A DNA stretch of 64,000 bases from Chitinophaga varians (GTDB lineage Bacteria; Bacteroidota; Bacteroidia; Chitinophagales; Chitinophagaceae), in contig NZ_JACVFB010000001.1 in NCBI RefSeq assembly GCF_014529945.1, positions 248,001-312,000 on the forward strand, written 5' to 3'. Made by a program: the position numbers and the translations under genes. Under the pieces are notes generated by a model that worked only from the letters and a program-made list of their open reading frames with translations, had not been told where the DNA came from and made no database searches. Shown here one piece after another: positions 18,164 through 31,000 of the stretch (its first letter is position 1; the number at the start of each line of letters is the position of its first letter).

Positions 18164-18678
18164 TGTCGTATACAATTTTTATACTGCTGAAGATAAGTAA
18201 ATAATTTTAATATGATGCGAATATGTTGCAGTAACTTTCATTAAGAATGGGTACGTCGGTATAACGGCTGTGATATGAATGGATATAGATGATGTAATGA
18301 GTGTTCGTTGACAATGAAGATATCATCTAATAAAAATGGCGATCTGGTCTGCCTTAGCCGGAAGTGTTTACCCATCTCGGTTGTATGGCTGTTGGGCCGG
18401 AAAAATCGCGTCGAAATTTCTTTCCGTTGATCCAAAATTTTTTGTTCGGTTATGAATTTTATTTATCTTGAAGCCGCAATTTTAGTAATAGACTAAAAGC
18501 TTGTTATGCCAATTCCGAAACCCGATTTAAACAGTATTTTAAAAAAACTGCGGAACCTTGTTTAAAAGCCCTGGGCTTATGAGAAACTCTACCATTTTGA
18601 CGTGATTTTTTAACAATGACCGATTGTTAGTTGAATTAAAAAGTCATGTGTGTTAGCAAAAAATATCAGGCTAGCCGT

Positions 18679-18715
18679 GATCTTTAGTATTGCAGAAGCA
18701 ATACCAGGATCTTTA
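18679..18715. repeat. Palindrome bracketed by 8-bp direct repeats
   Basis: GATCTTTA occurs at 18679-18686 and 18708-18715. Between them lies the perfect dyad GTATTGC-AGAA-GCAATAC (18687-18704). It is a candidate regulator site for the NRPS, or the scar of a small mobile sequence (8-bp target duplication). The sequence alone does not decide. Confidence 0.45.
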
Positions 18716-19044
18716 TACAGTGATTTTATGATATCATACACCAGATACCAGACACCATGTGTGATGGCATGCATTTCCCGTGCTTATAATCAGCTAAAAA
18801 ATGATTATAAACGATGAAAATTTTTCCTATTATCAAATACCCTAAAGACATGAACTCAACATTACTATCCAGGACCTGTTTATTACACCCGTTCGTCTGA
18901 GGGTATCAGCGGCACAACGATTACGATCTCAATAGCAATGTAATACGATTATCCGCGCAGACATTTTAATGCCTTTAACCTGTTGCCAGCTGCTGTAGCC
19001 TGTTGGACAAGGATGCTTATGCCTTGTTGTAACAGACAATGACA

Positions 19045-19062
19045 GCATGTGCAGACACATGC
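19045..19062. promoter_or_regulatory. 7-4-7 inverted repeat just upstream of the NRPS start
   Basis: GCATGTG-CAGA-CACATGC is a perfect dyad ending 37 bases before the NRPS ATG. It could be an operator or a hairpin in the mRNA leader that sets translation. No known regulator site is matched. Confidence 0.4.
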
Positions 19063-19099
19063 CTGAATTATTTCCTCATCTAATAATGACCGTTAGACC

Positions 19100-22000
19100 A
19101 TGCCACTCCATGTAACGCCACTTCATCCTGCACAGCGGGATATCCTGATGGACTTGTTGATCAATGCAGAAAACTCGACCTATAATGTCGGAGGCGTAAC
19201 CCGACTTACTGGTCCGCTCCACAAAGAAAAATTCATGGCCGCCGCGGAGACGCTGCCAGCGGTCTTCGACGTATTCCGGATGAGGTTCGATCTCAACGAC
19301 CAGGCGCCACAGGCCTACCTGGACGATACCTTCACCACACAGGAAGTGATGTGTATGGATTTCACCGACGCGTCACCGGAAGCTGTAGAAAAATGGGTCC
19401 GGGAACGCCTGGAGATACCCTTCGTTCTGCAAAAAGGAAATGCGCTATGCGAACAATACCTGTTGTCGATATCGCCGGAAGAACACTATTACTTCTGTAA
19501 ATATCATCACCTGATCAATGATGGATATGGACTGGCGGCCACTTACCAGTACGTGGCCCGTAAATACCAGTCCCTGCTGAAGGGAACAACCCTGGATTGG
19601 TCGCCGGTTTCCTACGTGGCCGCCGCCGGTCATGCGCTCGACTACCAGCAATCACCGGCATACCAGGAAGACGTTGCCTACTGGAAAAAGCTGATCGATA
19701 AAAAACCGGCGCAGTTGCTGGAACGCAGGTACCCACCCACAGACACGAATCCACGGCAATGCCGTACTTTCCTCCTGGAATTTTCTGCGGAAGAGAAAGC
19801 CGCGCTGGAAGACTTACAACAAACCACCCAGGCCAATCTGCTCCGCCTGACACTGGCGGCGCTCACCATATACTTCGCCAAAACCACAGAACACCCTGCT
19901 TTTGTATTCGGTACACCGGTACATCGCAGAAGAGATATACCATTACAACAGATCGCCGGTATGTTTTCGGGGATCATACCGTTTCAGGGCGTATATCAGC
20001 CCGCTGATACAGTCACTGCTTTGCTGGAGAATATGGCAACGGCCAGGAAAAATGACAACCAGCATCAGCCCTACCAGATAGCGGACCTAAGCCGCTCCCT
20101 GAAACTCAACGGCACAACAGAACAGCTGGTAGATATCCTCGTTAACCACGCCAATCTAAACCTCCATCTGGACTTCGGAGAAGATATACAAGCAGTTACA
20201 CAGGAGCTGACCAGTGAGATCACCCGGTACCCGCTGGAACTGCTCTGGCGTGACTATGGGAAAGGGCAGCCGCTGCAATTGAAAGCGGATTATTATCCGT
20301 CATATTTCACGGAAACGGATATACGTTTATTTGTGAAACGTTTATTGCATATTATACAGCAATTCAAAGACGGAGGACAACATACCCTGGAGGAGATCAG
20401 CATCCTTCCGGAGGAGGAACAAACATTACTGGCATCCTTCAATAGTAACCATATAGACGTTGCGCCTTATCCTTATATCCATGCGCTTATAGAAGAGCAG
20501 GTGCGGCTTCAGCCAACGGCAGAAGCACTGGTGTTTGAAAACGAAACACTCACCTACCGGCAGCTGGATGAAAAAGCCAACCAGCTGGCGCATTACCTGC
20601 GTGAAAAAGGTGTGCGGGAAAATATGTTCGTCCCTGTATGCATGGAGCGCTCCGCAGAAATGGTCATCGGCATCCTGGCGGTGCTGAAAGCCGGCGGCGC
20701 CTATGTGCCGGTAGATCCCGCCTATCCGCAACATCGGATCACTTTCATGCTGCAAGACGCCCGGGCAGCAGTAGTGCTCAGCAATGTGACTGGTAGCCTG
20801 CCCCTGGACCAATATACCACTGCGAAAATTGTGGATGTCCGTCAATTGGCGGACGTACTGCGGCAGTATCCTGTAACGCCCGTGGAAACAGCCTTGCAAC
20901 CGCAACATCCTGCCTACGTGATTTATACGTCCGGCTCTACGGGCAACCCGAAAGGTGTCACCATTGCGCATCAGCACCTGGTGGCTTCCACACAGGCGAG
21001 GATAGCTTACTATGGCAACACCGGTACGGCATTACTGGTGCCGTCTTTCTCCTTCGACTCCTCGGTGGCGGTGATATTCGGGACACTGTGTTCCGGCGGC
21101 AGCCTCATCATCTGCCGCGAAGAAACCCTGAAAGAGGCGGAGACCGTAAAAAAACTACTCACCCGCACGGACATGGTCCTTTGCGTGCCTTCCTATTACC
21201 GTTTTCTCCTGGAAGAAGGACTGTTAGAGGAGGCTGCGCTGTCTACCGTTATTCTGGCGGGGGAAGCCCTGGAAGTATCACTGGCCCGGCGTCACTTCAG
21301 AGACGTAAAGAAAGCGGCATTATATAACGAATACGGCCCTACGGAATGTACGGTATGGTCATCCGTGGCGCAGATACAACCGGTGGATAATCTGATCACG
21401 ATCGGAAAGCCGGTAGCGAATATGCAGATACATATTCTGGACGCGCAGCAACGGCTCCTGCCGGTGGGCGTAACCGGGGAGCTGTACGTCAGCGGTCCGC
21501 AAGTGGCCAATGGTTACCTGCACCTGCCGGCCATGACCGCAGAGAAATTTATCACCGACAAGGCCGGTAACCGGCTGTATAAAACCGGCGATACCGGTCG
21601 CTGGCTGCCGGATGGCAATATCGAATACCTGGGCCGTATCGATGACCAGGTAAAGATTCGCGGCTACCGTATCGAATTAGGAGAAATAGGCCATGCACTT
21701 CAGGAATGCGAAGGCGTTAAGCACGCTGTCGTGGTGGCATGGACAGACGAACGCAACAACAAACGCCTCGTCGGTTATGTTACCACCGGTGCGGATTACC
21801 ATAAATCGGCTGTATTGAACCGGCTGAAAGAAAAACTGCCGGAATATATGGTGCCGTCGGTGCTCGTGGAACTGGCGCAGCTGCCGCTGTCTGTCAACGG
21901 TAAAGTGGATAAAAAAGCGCTGCCAGCGCCGGAAGCAGCTGACCTTCCGCTACAGGAATATGTAGCGCCACGTAATGAGGCGGAAAAACAACTGGCGGCT

Positions 22001-25000
22001 ATCTGGCAGGAACTGTTGGGACTACAACGGGTAGGGATATACGACAACTTTATTGAACTGGGTGGTGACTCTATTGTGTCCATGCAGGTAGTGAGCCGTG
22101 CCAGACGACTGGGGTATGAGCTGAAAGCAAAAGACCTCTTCAAACACCAGACAGTGGCCGCGCTGGCGCAGTTGTTGTCTGTAATAAAAGTAGAGACAGT
22201 CATCGGTGAACAAGGGCTGTTGACCGGCAATAGCGGTTTACTGCCCATTCAGCACTGGTATTTCGAACAAGAGCCGGCATTATTTACACAACAGCTACTG
22301 CTGGAAACAGATAAACAACTGTCGCCGGTGACGCTGGAAGCTGCGCTCCGGCAGCTGGTGCAATACCATGACGCACTCCGTTTTGCCTATCAGCAGGACG
22401 CCGACGGATGGCAGCAATCCTACGGTATAGCGGAGCCTACGCTACACATCAGGGATATGCGCCGGAAACAAAAAACCTGGCAGCAACATATTGCCGTTTG
22501 CATAGCAGAAAGCCAGGCACGCCTGGACATCCGCCATGGCGTAATGTTGCAGGCTACCCTGATACAAACGCCCTCCGCTGAGGCCAACAACCGGCTGCTG
22601 CTGGTGGTGCATCACCTGGCCATCGATGGCGTTTCCTGGCGCATCCTGCTGGAAGACCTCAACCGCCTGCTGGAGCAACCTGCTATGACCGCAGACGCCG
22701 TATTAGGCGCTAAAGGCAGCTCCTGCCGTCAGTGGCATGATGCCCTGATCACCTATGCGCAAAATGGCCTGGGCCGGCAACAGCAACGTTATTGGGAGGC
22801 TGTAGTGGCGAAACGTACGCCGTTACATACAGACCTGCCACACAACGGTAAAATAACTGTATCGGATATACGCCGGGAAACGGCGCGCCTCGATGCAACG
22901 GCTACCCGCCGCCTGCTGCAGGAAGTGCCCGCAGCCTATAAAACAGAGATTAACGATATCCTGCTGGCCGCGCTGGCGAGGACGTTGACCACCTGGAATA
23001 AAGGCGCCGGTGTATTGGTGGGACTGGAAGGGCATGGCAGGGAAGATATCGCACCCGGCATCGCCGTTAACCGCACCATCGGCTGGTTTACCAGTCAATA
23101 CCCCGTATGGCTGGAAGCCGCCGCAGGCATAGCTACCGGCCGTCTGATCAGAGACATCAAAGAACAATTACGCCAGATACCGGATAAAGGTATCGGCTAC
23201 GGTATCAACAAATATATCGGCAAACAAGCCACCCTGCAAGGCGCAGTACCCTGGGAAGTAGGTTTTAACTACCTCGGTCAGGGCGATAACATGCCAGCAG
23301 GACAAGGCGCCATAAAAGCCTCGCTGGCTTCCCTGGAAGCCGGAGGATCGCCACAACGTATCGTTCCCGAAAAACTGGCGGTCAACAGCATGGTCCGTGA
23401 TGGGGAACTCGTGATAGAGTGGAGCTACAGCCAGCTGCACTTCCAGGCAGCTACCATCGAAGGGATCGCAGCAGACTATTGCCGCCATCTGGAGGCAATC
23501 ATCATGCACTGTGCTGAGCGCAGCCAGCAAGCACCGGTGGCTTCACCTTCCGACTATGGACTGGGCGGCGTGATGACCAATGATGAACTGGACCAGTTCC
23601 TCGGCGCTGCGGGACCTCAGGTGGCCGGACTATACCGCCTCACCGGATTACAGGAGGGCATGTTGTTCCATGGGCTGTATGATGAAAAAGGCGGTGCCTA
23701 CGTAGAGCAGTTTGGATGTGAACTCCCTCGTTTGCAGGTAGATGCCTTCCGGAAAAGCTGGGAACACCTGATACAGCATCATACTATTTTCCGCAGTGCC
23801 TTCTATGCAAAAATTTGCAGCCTCCCGGTGCAGTGTGTGTATCATCAGGCTGATTTGCCTTTCACGGTACTGGACTACCGGCATATGACGGAAGCAGCAC
23901 AACAGGAAGCGCTCCATGCCTGGATGGTCGCGGACCGCGAACAGGGGCTGGACTTTGAAAAAGCTCCGTTGATGCGCATCACCCTGTTCCGCCTGCAAGA
24001 CGACAAATACCGTATGCAATGGACTTATCATCATCTGCTGATGGATGGTTGGTCGTTGCCGGTATTGCTCGGCGAACTGGTGGAAACCTATGAGGCCATC
24101 GTGAACAATCGTTCCCTGCCATCTCTGAAGACAGATGAATTCGGAGCGTATATCCGTTTCCTGGCCGACAGGGACCTGTTGGCGGAAGAAACTTACTGGC
24201 GTGGTTATCTGAAAGAGGTAACCGAAGGATGCCTGTTGCCCTTTGTGACCACTACCGCGTCCCGTACAAAAGGAGAGGGGCATTTCAAAGAAACGGCGTT
24301 ACGCCTGGATGCGACGATGCGCCAGCAACTGGAAAGATTTACCCAACAACAACGTATTACCCTCAATACCCTGGTACAGGGCGTGTGGGCGTACCTGTTG
24401 TCCCGCTATACCGGCAAGCCTGCTGCCATGTTTGGCGTAACAGTCGCAGGCAGACCAGATGAACTGCCTGGTGCAGATAAAAAAATTGGTTTGTATATCA
24501 ATACCCTGCCGCTCTACTCCGCGCTGGCAAATGAACAGACCATCGCTGGCTGGTTGCAGGAGATGCAGACTACGCAACTGCAAAGCCGTGAGCACCAGTA
24601 CGCCGCCCTGAATGATATTCAGCGCTGGACAGGTGTCCGGGAGGAGCTGTTTGACAGTCTCCTGGTGTTTGAAAACTATCCGGTGAATCCTGCTTTGCAA
24701 TCCCCTCACTGGAAATTGCAGCTGCAACATATTCAGGTGCAGGAGCAGGCTAACTACCCGCTGACGATCCGCGTGATGATGGCGGAAGGGCTTGAAATCG
24801 GCCTGGTATATAATGAAACGATACTCGACGGCGCCTACGTCCGGATGATAGCCGCCCATTTTGAACAGGTGCTGATACAGATAGCGACTCAGCCTGTCCG
24901 TACCATCGCGGACATCACCTTGTTGACAGCCGCTGAAAGAACACAACTATTGCAGGATTTCAATCAGACTGCAATTGCTTACCCGGTGGACAAGAGCATC

Positions 25001-28000
25001 ACAACACTTTTTGAAGAACAGGCAGCACAAACGCCGGATGCCATCGCCGTAGTATACGATACAACGTCGTTTACCTATAAAGGGCTGGATGAAGCGGCCA
25101 ACCGCCTTGCACACCAGTTGCGTGGCAAGGGATTAAAAGCAGGCGCCTATGTGCCTGTATGTATGAAGCGTTCCGCTGGTCTGATGGTGGCGGTGCTGGG
25201 CGTGCTGAAAGCCGGCGGCGCCTATGTTCCGGTAAACCCTGAATACCCGGCAGAAAGGATACTGCAATTGCTGAGCGACTGTGATAGCCCGTTGGTCATC
25301 AGTGACACTGATTGGAAAGACGCCCTGGAAGTTATTGTTGCTGATAAGGAATTACTTTATGTAGATGATAACCCTGCCCTGTTACAATATCCCGCTCATA
25401 CGTTGGCAGAACGGCCTGCGCCCGCAGCCGTGGCGTATGTGATGTATACATCCGGTTCTACCGGTAAGCCCAAAGGAGTAGCGGTCACGCATCAGAATGT
25501 GGTGAGCCTGGTGAAGTCGCAGGAGTATATCACGCTGACAAAAGATGATGTCATCCTTTCTGCCGGTTCGTTATCCTTTGATGCTACCACTTTTGAATAT
25601 TGGGGCGCCCTGTTGAACGGCGGCTGTGTGGTGCTAAGCACGGAGAGTAGTTTGCTGGATGTTGAATTACTGAAACAGGAACTTTATCAGCGCGGTGTTA
25701 CCAAGATGTTCTTTACGACCAGCTGGTTCAATCAGTTGGTGGATATGGATATGACGGTATTCGCCCGGTTACAGGAGGTGTTGACAGGAGGCGAGAAAAT
25801 ATCGGAAAAGCATGCTGATAAATTCAGACGCGCCTATCCGCATATCGCGCTGACTAACATATATGGCCCTACGGAGAATACGACCTTCTCGCTTTATTAC
25901 CGCATCCATGAGACGACAGTTAACAGTAACGTACCTATTGGCCGTCCCTTGAAAAACAGGACCGCATATATCCTGGATAGTGCCGGACAGCCGGTGCCGG
26001 TGGGCGTAACGGGAGAACTGTATGTAGGTGGCGATGGTGTGGCGAAAGGATACCTCGACCCGGAACTGACCGCTGCCCGGTTTATACCGAATCCCTTCAC
26101 CGATGACCCGGCAGCGAGGATCTACCGTACCGGTGACCTGGCCCGATGGCTGCCTGATGGAAACATCGTTTACATGGGCCGTGTCGATGAACAGGTGAAG
26201 ATCCGCGGCTTCCGTATCGAACCCGGTGAAACGGAGCGCGTGCTGGAAAGTTGCCCGGCAGTGAAGCAGGCGGTAGTGACCGTTTGGACGGATAAACATC
26301 ATAACCGGTATCTGACCGGGTACGTGGTGCCGGAAAACAACTTTGATAAAGAAGTTGTACTGGCCTATCTCAAAGAAAGGTTACCGGACTATATGACGCC
26401 GTCTTTCCTGATAGCCCTGGATACACTGCCCTTGACTGCTAATGGAAAAGTGGACAAAAAGGCGTTGCCGGCGCCGGATGATACCGCCCTCTCAGATGTG
26501 GCGTATGTGGCTCCCCGTAATGAACAGGAAAGTGCGTTGACTGGTATCTGGCAACAGCTGCTGGGCCGCGAACGTATAGGCATACACGAACATTTCTTTG
26601 AGTCAGGCGGCCATTCTCTCCTGGCGATGCGGTTGCAATCTGCCATCAGAAAGCAGCTACAGGCAGAAGTGCCGGTAAAGGCGATCTTCAATCACCCTAC
26701 CATAGCGGAGCAGGCTGCGTACATCCTTCAACAGAGAGGACCGGTGCAGGAAGGTATTACCGCGGAAGCGTATACCGGCCCGCAACCATTGTCCTTCGCA
26801 CAGGAAAGGCTTTGGTTTATCGACCGGCTCACCGGTAGCATACAGTATCATATTCCGGTGGTATACCGACTGACAGGAGCGGTCAACAAACAAGCGCTGG
26901 AGACGGCCATCCGGGAGATGGTCAATCGCCACGCGGTATTACGTACTGTCATCACCGTTATAGACGAAGTGCCGCATCAACAGATAATGGACGAGCATGG
27001 ATGGCAGCTGGAAACGGTAAGCCGGCATGATCTCCACGGGGATGTTACCGCATTGCACGCTTATGTGAAAACGTTGATCGACGCACCGTTCAATTTGTCT
27101 GCCGACCATATGTTACGCGGGCAGCTGATTGAGCTGTCAGAACAGGAATATGTCCTTGCGCTGACGCTGCACCACATTGCCGGCGATGGTTGGTCTGTCA
27201 ATATTTTTATGAAAGAGCTGATGGCGATGTATGCCGCATGGGAGCACCAGTCATTGCCGGTGTTACCACCACTGGATATCCGGTATACGGATTACTCCCG
27301 CTGGCAGCGCACTTATATGTCGGCAGCAGTGCTGGAACAGCAACAAGCTTATTGGAGCCGTCAGTTGGCTGATGTGACGACGTTGCAGTTGCCACTTGAC
27401 TACACGCGTCCGGCTGTATTCTCCAACCGTGGCGCCATTGTATCGTTCGACATAGACCGTGCATTGCAGCAGCGTTTGCAGACATTGTCGCAGCAGGAGG
27501 GAACTACTTTGTTCATGACATTGCTGGCGGCATTTAAACTGTTATTATACCGTTACAGCGGCCAGGAAGATATTACCGTGGGTAGTCCTGTTTCCGGTCG
27601 TACCCGGCAGGAAACGGAAAGCCTGATCGGATGTTTTGTGAATACGCTGGCGCTACGGACGCATTTGCAGGATAACCCCTCTTTTACGGACTTGCTGCAA
27701 CAGGTGAAAAATACCACGCTGGACGCCTATGAGCATCAGGATGTGCCATTTGAAAAAGTTGTGGAAGCTGTCGTGAAAGAACGTGATCTGAGCTATAGCC
27801 CACTATTCCAGGTAATCTTCACCTTACAGAACTTACCGGTGGTGGCTGATCTCGAACTGGGCGCCGCACGGTTGCAACCGGAAAGGATCGCTTATACCAC
27901 TGCTCAGGTAGATCTTAATTTCACAGTAGAAGAGACCGCAACAGGATTGACGGGCAGCGTGGAATATTGTACCGACCTGTTTAAGGAAGAGACGATCTTC

Positions 28001-31000
28001 CGGATGATCACGCACTTTAAACAACTGTTGGCGGCTGTTGTGGCCAACCCGTCCACCGCAATTGGCTATTTGCCGATGTTGCTGGCGGAAGAGGAGAAAC
28101 AGTTGGTCGATGCTTTTAACCAGACAGATACCAGCTATCCGGCTGATAAAAGTATCACTGACCTCTTCGCGGCACAAGTGGCCCTCACACCGGATGCGAC
28201 AGCCTTGGTTTTTGCTGGCAGGGAAATGAGTTATCAGGCGTTGGACACGGCCTCCACACAACTGGCGCAATACCTCCTGGAGGCAGGTGTGACGCCCGGG
28301 ATGCGTGTACCTGTTTGCATGGAGCGCTCAGATACCCTGATTATCGCTACCCTGGCGATATTAAAGGCAGGAGGCGCCTACGTGCCGGTTGATCCGCATT
28401 ATCCGGCAGAACGCATCAGTTATATGTTGGCCGAAAGTAACAGTACGCTGCTGCTTACGACAACCATGCATCTGGCCGCGATGGAGCAGACGGGCATAGC
28501 GATGAAGTTCGTCTGCCTGGACCAGCCGGAAGAAACGCTGATGGCGAAGGCAATGTCAGCGCCATGGCCGGCAGTCCTTCCGCAGCACCTGGCCTATGTT
28601 ATTTATACGTCCGGTTCTACCGGCACGCCCAAAGGGGTGATGGTCAGTCATCAGAATGTGGTGAGCCTGGTGAAAGGGGTAGACTATGTCTCTTTCAGTT
28701 CAGCGGACCGTTTGTTGTCTACCGGCGCTCCTTCTTTTGATGCTGCCACTTTTGAATATTGGGGCATGTTGCTCAATGGCGGCCGTCTTATTCTTTGCCC
28801 GGAACAACAGCTGCTGGACAATGAAGTATTGAAACGTGAAATCAGGGCCCACCAGGTAAATATGATGTGGTTTACCGCCAGCTGGTTCAATCAGCTCATC
28901 GACACTGACATCAGTATTTTTGAAACCTTATCGGTAGTGTTCTCCGGCGGAGAGAAATTATCGGAAGAGCATATCAACAAATTAAAACTACGATATCCCG
29001 CGCTGACCGTGATGAACGCTTACGGTCCTACGGAGAATACCACCTTCTCTACTACCTACGAAGTAGAACCGGGTACGGTGAAAGTCCCGGTACCGATAGG
29101 TCGTTCGCTGAGCAACCGGAAGGTATATATCCTCGATAGCCGCCGCCAGCTGGTGCCGGTCGGGGTTACAGGCGAAATCTATGTGGGCGGCGCCGGCCTC
29201 GCTGTAGGCTATCTCAATTTACCTGAACTGACAGCCGAACGTTTTATCTCCCACAGGTTTAGTGATAACCGGGTGGAAAGACTATATAAGACCGGTGACC
29301 TGGGCTGTTGGCAGGCCGACGGAAACGTGCTTTGCCTGGGCCGTACAGACGACCAGGTAAAAATCCGCGGCTACCGTATTGAACCCGGTGAAACGGAAAG
29401 GGTACTGCAACAATGTGAATGGGTAGAGCAAGCGGTGGTGATGGCACGTACGAACGAGCAAGGCAGTAAATACCTGGCAGGTTATATCGTGCCGGCAGGA
29501 GCCTTTGAAAGAGAGAAAATACAGGCTTACCTCAAACAGCTGTTGCCGGATTATATGGTACCTGCTGTCCTGATGCCGTTGGAGAAACTTCCATTGACGA
29601 GCAATGGTAAGGTAAACAAACGTGCGTTGCCTGAACCGGACCCGTCACTGATGCCCGCGGCGGCGTATGTGCCTCCGCGTAATGCCACAGAGCTGGCATT
29701 GACAGGTATCTGGCAGCAATTACTGAAAGTGTCACGGGTAGGTATATACGATAACTTCTTTGAACTGGGCGGGCATTCGCTGTTGGTGACCCGCGTGGTA
29801 TCTGCAATACGCCGCGAGCTGGAAGTGGAGATCCCGATACGCGACCTCTTCACCTATCCGGTGGTGGCCTCATTGGCGGAGCATATCCGTCGCCAGCAAC
29901 CAGGTATGGTGTTGCCGGCTGTTACGGTATCCCCGCGGGTAGGCAAGTTGCCGCTTTCCTCAGCGCAGGAAAGGTTGTGGTTCATCAACTGGATGGAAGG
30001 CAGTGTGCCGTATCATATGCCGATGGTGTTAAAACTGGAGGGCGACCTGGATGTAACAGCGCTGGAAAGTGCCCTCAAAACAATTGTAGACCGGCATGAA
30101 GCATTGCGTACCGTTTTTCAGGAAGAAGACGGAGCGGTAAGTCAGCATATCCTGCCTGCCGATGGATGGCAGCTGCAAGTGGTAGACAGCACCATGGAAG
30201 CAGACCGGCAGCAGATATTGGAAGAAATTACAGCGGCTTGTGATCGGCCATTTAACCTGGCAGCGGATTATATGCTGCGGGTACAATTGGTACAACTGGC
30301 GCCCCGTGAGTATTTCCTCGTGGTGGTGCAGCACCATATTGCGTCCGACGGATGGTCCGTGTCTATACTGCTCAAAGAACTGGTACGGCTATATGAAGCA
30401 GCGCACCGGCAGCATCCGCATCAGCTGGAGCCGTTGCCCGTACAATATGTCGATTATGCATTGTGGCACCGGCATCACCTGCAGGGAGCGGTCCTCGATC
30501 AGCAACTGGCCTACTGGAAAACACAACTGGAGGATGTGGCCACGCTGCAGTTGCCTACCGATTTCCCACGCCCTGCCAGCCAAAGCACCCGCGGAAATAC
30601 CTTGTATTATGAGGTGGACGGCACACTGACGGCCGGCATACATCAGCTGTGCAGACAAACGGGAACAACCCTGTTTATGACCATGCTGGCGGCTTTCAAG
30701 GTGTTATTGTATCGCTACACCGGACAGGAAGATATCTGCGTGGGCAGCCCTATTGCCAACCGCACGCAGCAAACGATAGAACCGCTGATCGGTTTCTTTG
30801 TCAATACCATTGCGCTGCGCAGCAACCTGGCCGGTAATCCGGACTTCCTGTCGCTGCTCAAACAGGTAAAAACTACTTTGCTGGAGGCCTATCAATACCA
30901 GGATGCCCCGTTTGAGAAAATAGTGGAGGCAGTGGTGAGCGACCGTGATATAAGCCGTACGCCGCTGTTCCAGGTGATGTTTATCCTACAGAACCTGCCG

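Larger units (their letters stand above)
18176..19099. other. 924-nt spacer upstream of the NRPS
   Basis: I see no convincing gene. Short open frames (for example 18241-18435 on the minus strand and a 16-codon ATG frame at 18850-18900 on the plus strand) have no recognisable product. It holds three inverted repeats: AAGCCC-T-GGGCTT at 18566-18578, GTATTGC-AGAA-GCAATAC at 18687-18704, and GCATGTG-CAGA-CACATGC at 19045-19062. The second is bracketed by 8-bp direct repeats GATCTTTA (18679-18686 and 18708-18715). The region should contain the promoter and 5' leader of the NRPS transcript; no clean TAnnTTTG box was found. Confidence 0.6.

Noticed and set aside
18241..18435. 64-codon minus-strand open frame in the NRPS upstream spacer
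   Set aside because: No recognisable product or leader pattern and no start signals.
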